Assembly: GCA_948472945.1 (NCBI GenBank)
Contig: CAOKVX010000015.1
Coordinates: forward strand, 1 to 64,000
Direction of reading: 5' to 3'
Source of the DNA: an uncultured Clostridia bacterium
GTDB lineage: Bacteria; Bacillota; Clostridia; Lachnospirales; Lachnospiraceae
Length of the DNA: 64,000 nt
The notes under the pieces are model-generated. The model ran no database searches, was not told the DNA's origin, and worked only from the letters and a program-made list of their open reading frames with translations. Made by a program: the position numbers and the translations under genes. Below are positions 60,831 to 64,000 of this stretch, piece by piece. Position 1 is the first letter of the stretch. Each line of letters opens with the position of its first letter.

Positions 60831-61721
60831 TTATTTTCCCACGCATTCAGAAGCCTTGAAATCATATACATTTCCGCCTCCCCTGATCACTACCTTTCCG
60901 GTACATTCCATAACCGGGTCCTCAGTAATTATTTCTCCGACGCTGTCGGCCGTAATAGAGCCTGACTTTGGATTTTTTACAGATATTATATGACCTCGTA
61001 TATCTGCTTCAACATCCGAGTATTCAAACGCAAGGTCAGTATCTTCCATTGTACAGTTAACTAATTTCAGGTCTGTACAATAACAAAGCGGCTGTGTTCC
61101 GATAATTTTGCAGTCAATCAGAGTAAGTCCGTCTGAAAACCATCCGAGATACTCGCCTTTTACAATGCTGTTTCTCACTGTCACGTTTTTGCTGTGCCAA
61201 AACGCATCTTTCGTGTCCAGCTCACTGTCCGATATATCAAGATTCTCCATATACTGAAACGAATACTTTCCTTTCATCTTTACATTTTTAAGCGTTACGT
61301 CGCTGCTGTCAAAAAACAGGTATTCGGAAGTGATTTCCGTGTCCAAAAGACTTATACCGTTTGATTTCCATCCAAATTCCTGAGAGTTAATCTTACAATT
61401 TTTTAGCGATATATCCGAGCACTCCCTGACAGCCTTTATACCTCCGAGTACGGAATTTTTAATTACGCCGTGATTCGAGTACCATATAGCGGCTCGCGTA
61501 AGCTCGTCAAAGTTAATATTATCGGCAGTGAATCCCTCTACATGCCAAAGCGGGTATCTTAATGAAAAATTACAATTTTTAAGGTTGATGTCCCTTGCTT
61601 CTTTCAATACGGACTCTCCGTCAGCCTCCCCGGCAAAAATACAGTCTGACACATCTGCATTTTTAAGGTTATATAAAGCTCTTTCCTCGTCAAACTGCCT
61701 GTCCTTTATAGATTTTCTCAT
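60831..61721 (-). CDS. DUF3737 family beta-helix protein
   Basis: 296 residues of repeating short strands (SDISLKNCKINSQEF, SDVTLKNVKMKGKYSF, SKNVTVRNSIVKG) forming a right-handed beta-helix, the DUF3737 family. No signal peptide, so cytoplasmic. Family function is unknown. ATG 61721 follows GGGGG by 9 bases; the three extra upstream codons have no site. It is a single gene with a hairpin downstream. Confidence 0.85.
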   Translation of the reverse strand: MRKSIKDRQFDEERALYNLKNADVSDCIFAGEADGESVLKEARDINLKNCNFSLRYPLWHVEGFTADNINFDELTRAAIWYSNHGVIKNSVLGGIKAVRECSDISLKNCKINSQEFGWKSNGISLLDTEITSEYLFFDSSDVTLKNVKMKGKYSFQYMENLDISDSELDTKDAFWHSKNVTVRNSIVKGEYLGWFSDGLTLIDCKIIGTQPLCYCTDLKLVNCTMEDTDLAFEYSDVEADIRGHIISVKNPKSGSITADSVGEIITEDPVMECTGKVVIRGGGNVYDFKASECVGK

Positions 61722-61881
61722 CACAATCATCCCCCGTAATTATTTAAATTAAAATTAATACTAACATACATTTGCTTTGAAATATTTTATACCCTTGTAC
61801 TTATATTTGCAAATACCTATATTGAATATTGCGCTATATCCGATGTGAATATCAGCAAAGCATTACATGTCTATTTTAGGT

Positions 61882-62946
61882 TTATTTGTCATAAATAGGC
61901 GAATAAACATTAAAACCTTCAACTATCTCGTTTGACAAAAATGAAGGCAGCATTAACATTTCAAAACCGACAAAATATCTGTTATCATAAAACTGCTCGG
62001 CCTTTGACAGTCTAAATCCTATGTCATATCCCTCGTTATGTTCCATTAATAATGTCTGCATATAATATATATCGTCTCCTCCATTTTTAGCTTTTTTATC
62101 TTCTGAAAAAATGTCTAACATACTATAGTATTCATTTTCATATTCCGTTATTAACCAGCTGCCGGACTTTGATATGTCAATATTTCCGGAACTTTTCATT
62201 ATATCATAGTTTTTTTCTCTTTCTAGCTGTGCATACTCTGTGTCTTCGGAAATACTGATTGAAGAATTCGTTTTCCTTTCTTCAAAACTGTCAGTTGACT
62301 TTTCATCATCGCTAAAAATATAATCATAAGAATCGCGTATAATATCTTCATATTCATCTTTCTGCCATTTTTCTTTTGACGTATATGTTGTCGCAAGCGT
62401 CCTCCATACCTCGCCTGTCATCGCATGTATAGTGACAATAATTCTGTTTTCCTCACCATATGCATAAGATATATTCCACATGCTCAAAAGTTCTTCTTCC
62501 TCGACCTCTATAGAATAGTATACTGTGGACAAATCGGCATACTCTACGGTCAGCTCATCATTTTCATGACTGTCAAGCAAAATATAATTTTTCTTTATTA
62601 ATTTTTGAACCCATTTCTTACCTATCGATATTGCCTGTGTTTTTTTAAGCTGATAATTCATAGGTTCATGCAAAATCGATTTGTCAGCATCAGCCCATGA
62701 ACATAGTATTTTATATCTGTCACTCATTGATAATTTCACTTCTCCGGTGTAATCGGTAACAGTTCCACTATCGTCCTCACCTGATGATTGTCTGATTCCT
62801 GCCTGCCTTACAAGCGTCTTTCCTGTTTGATTGAGCAGATTCTTCTCCATATTATCTAAAAGAATGCTTGTAAACATGCCTGCGCCGGTTATAATAAGCA
62901 TTGATACAAATACGATTATAATAGTACGAAATCTATTTCTATTCAT
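61882..62946 (-). CDS. Membrane-anchored extracellular protein paired with kinase
   Basis: 354 residues: an N-terminal membrane anchor (about 8-32) and a large outside domain. Residues about 95-165 resemble a PepSY-like module (AISIGKKWVQKLIKKNY ... VTIHAMTGEVWR). An acidic Ser-rich linker follows, then a C-terminal domain. It overlaps the kinase gene by 8 bases, so it is translated with it and probably modulates its sensing, as YycH/YycI-like accessory proteins do for WalK. The analogy is from arrangement, not sequence. Confidence 0.72.
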   Translation of the reverse strand: MNRNRFRTIIIVFVSMLIITGAGMFTSILLDNMEKNLLNQTGKTLVRQAGIRQSSGEDDSGTVTDYTGEVKLSMSDRYKILCSWADADKSILHEPMNYQLKKTQAISIGKKWVQKLIKKNYILLDSHENDELTVEYADLSTVYYSIEVEEEELLSMWNISYAYGEENRIIVTIHAMTGEVWRTLATTYTSKEKWQKDEYEDIIRDSYDYIFSDDEKSTDSFEERKTNSSISISEDTEYAQLEREKNYDIMKSSGNIDISKSGSWLITEYENEYYSMLDIFSEDKKAKNGGDDIYYMQTLLMEHNEGYDIGFRLSKAEQFYDNRYFVGFEMLMLPSFLSNEIVEGFNVYSPIYDK

Positions 62947-64000
62947 CCCCGTCATCTCCATAGCATTTAAACTTAATATTTACGCAAGTTCCTGAATATC
63001 CATCGCTTTCAAACGTCAGGTCCGCCTCATGAATTTCAGTAATCTTTTTTGCGAGATAAAGACCTATTCCGGCACCGTGAAGCTTTCTGGCCCGAGACTT
63101 GTCAACCATATAAAACGCCTCTGTTATTTTTCTAAGTTCACTTTCAGGTATTCCGAATCCGTCGTCCTCGACGCGCACATTATATGTTTCATCTTCATTA
63201 CGGTAAACCCCGCTGACCCTGATATTTTTCGCCCCGGCTTTCACAGCATTGTCTACAATATTCAGAAACAATGTTTTAAACAAATCATATTCCGCTTTAA
63301 TATATGCCTCGTCAGCCTCGCATGTAAGCACAATGTTGTTCTCATGCGCTATATAATCCAGCTCCGACGTAAGTTCGCGCAGCATTTCATCAGCTCTGAT
63401 TTTTAAAAGCATGAACTCCTGATGCTTTAAAAATGTAATCTCCATAAGCTTCTGTGACAGCGCCTCAAGACGCATGCCCTCATTCCAAATATACCAGGCC
63501 GCTTTCTTCTGCTCCTCCCTAGGCATGTCCTTTTTGTATATCCTGTTTGAATATCCTATTATTGATGTGAGCGGGGTTTTTAATTCATGTGCAAAATTTG
63601 AGACAAAATCTTCTTTCTGTCTCACCAAATCTTCAAGTTCCTTTATAGTATCTGCTATTGCCGCAGACATTTTATTGAAATTATTAGCGAGCTGTCCTAT
63701 CTCGTCGCGGCTACTTATTGCAATACATTCTCCATAATTCCCATCGGCAATCCTCTTTGTCGCCTGCATAAGCCTGTTTATCGGACGTGTGAGATAATAA
63801 GAAAAACCGAATACAAGCACCATAAAAATAAACGAGCCGGTAAAATATACAGCAAAAAATTTCTCTTTAATATTTCTCTGTCCGTCAAGCACATCCTCTA
63901 TAGAGACTCCCGTTACAAGATACACCGATTCATTGAAAGCCGGAGCATTTTCAAATGTTATATGCCCGCCTACAAGCATATAATCCCTGTCGTTGACACG
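62939..64000 (-). CDS. Sensor histidine kinase, 5' part missing (window edge)
   Basis: At least 353 residues. The visible part begins in the external sensor domain, then one membrane segment (FFAVYFTGSFIFMVLVFGFS), a HAMP linker (LTRPINRLMQATKRIADGNY), HisKA with FAHELKTPLTSIIGYS and an HATPase domain (NIVDNAVKAG, DDGFGIP, GAGIGLYLAKKI). The frame stays open to base 64000, so the true start and first membrane segment lie outside. Its regulator is presumably upstream, beyond the window. Confidence 0.88.
   Translation of the reverse strand, partial: RVNDRDYMLVGGHITFENAPAFNESVYLVTGVSIEDVLDGQRNIKEKFFAVYFTGSFIFMVLVFGFSYYLTRPINRLMQATKRIADGNYGECIAISSRDEIGQLANNFNKMSAAIADTIKELEDLVRQKEDFVSNFAHELKTPLTSIIGYSNRIYKKDMPREEQKKAAWYIWNEGMRLEALSQKLMEITFLKHQEFMLLKIRADEMLRELTSELDYIAHENNIVLTCEADEAYIKAEYDLFKTLFLNIVDNAVKAGAKNIRVSGVYRNEDETYNVRVEDDGFGIPESELRKITEAFYMVDKSRARKLHGAGIGLYLAKKITEIHEADLTFESDGYSGTCVNIKFKCYGDDGDE

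Overview
The window looks like a chromosome segment from a low-to-moderate GC anaerobic Firmicute, most likely a gut or rumen Lachnospiraceae (Clostridia). This rests on gene content (acyl-ACP thioesterase, DegV, BlaI/BlaR1-type pair, SdpI/SdpR-type pair, choloylglycine hydrolase family enzyme, GH95 fucosidase, cell-surface Big2/CBM proteins), on AGGAGG-type Shine-Dalgarno sites with frequent GTG and TTG starts, and on clear TTGACA-17-TATAAT promoters. The species cannot be fixed from the sequence alone.

Layout. 0-7 kb (minus strand): a sensor kinase cut by the window edge, an FAD-dependent oxidoreductase, an acyl-ACP thioesterase, and a compact MarR / iron alcohol dehydrogenase / aldehyde dehydrogenase / YbaK run. 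7-11 kb: DegV behind a palindromic operator-like site, a methyl-accepting chemotaxis protein and an SGNH esterase. 11-13 kb (plus): a GntR(YtrA-type)-ABC ATPase-permease cassette bounded on both sides by a 35-bp palindromic repeat. 13-20 kb: tRNA-Leu(CAG), a secreted GH95 enzyme with an upstream FN3 protein, and a Big2/CBM9-like surface protein. 20-27 kb: BlaR1/BlaI, lactate dehydrogenase with a cupin, a two-gene version of an OatA-like O-acetyltransferase, and SdpI/SdpR. 27-32 kb: a choloylglycine hydrolase family enzyme followed by two half-ABC exporters. 32-39.6 kb: hemerythrin protein, carbonic anhydrase, a Na/Pi cotransporter-PhoB-PhoR operon, and an Hpt plus HD-GYP regulator pair.

39.6-45 kb is a small accessory zone rich in decay: rtcB followed by a prfH whose GGQ-bearing middle is missing, an intact ParE/RelE-Phd pair, a frameshifted DUF6809-like gene, a PIN toxin split by a 456-bp inverted-repeat-bounded element carrying a 43-residue hydrophobic peptide gene, and an ORF with an amber stop. 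A 107-bp repeat ends this zone and recurs at 57.4 kb, so the pair brackets the next region.

45-57 kb holds an almost complete biotin pathway from pimelate (ECF S-component, bioW, bioF, bioB, bioD, then bioA behind its own promoter), a small unknown gene, a YeiH-copA-mntP metal/anion operon whose CopA carries a CopZ domain with its own internal start signal, and a Lon-like AAA+ ATPase without protease domain. 57-61 kb is a second decay zone (frameshifted yoeB, multiply frameshifted exported protein, a Big2 domain remnant) with intact AlkD-like and YunG-like genes. 61-64 kb: a DUF3737 beta-helix protein and a sensor kinase (cut by the right edge) overlapping a membrane-anchored protein. No rRNA, CRISPR array, intact IS transposase or recognised riboswitch was seen. 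Many gene starts were moved from the longest reading frame to the codon with a good ribosome binding site.
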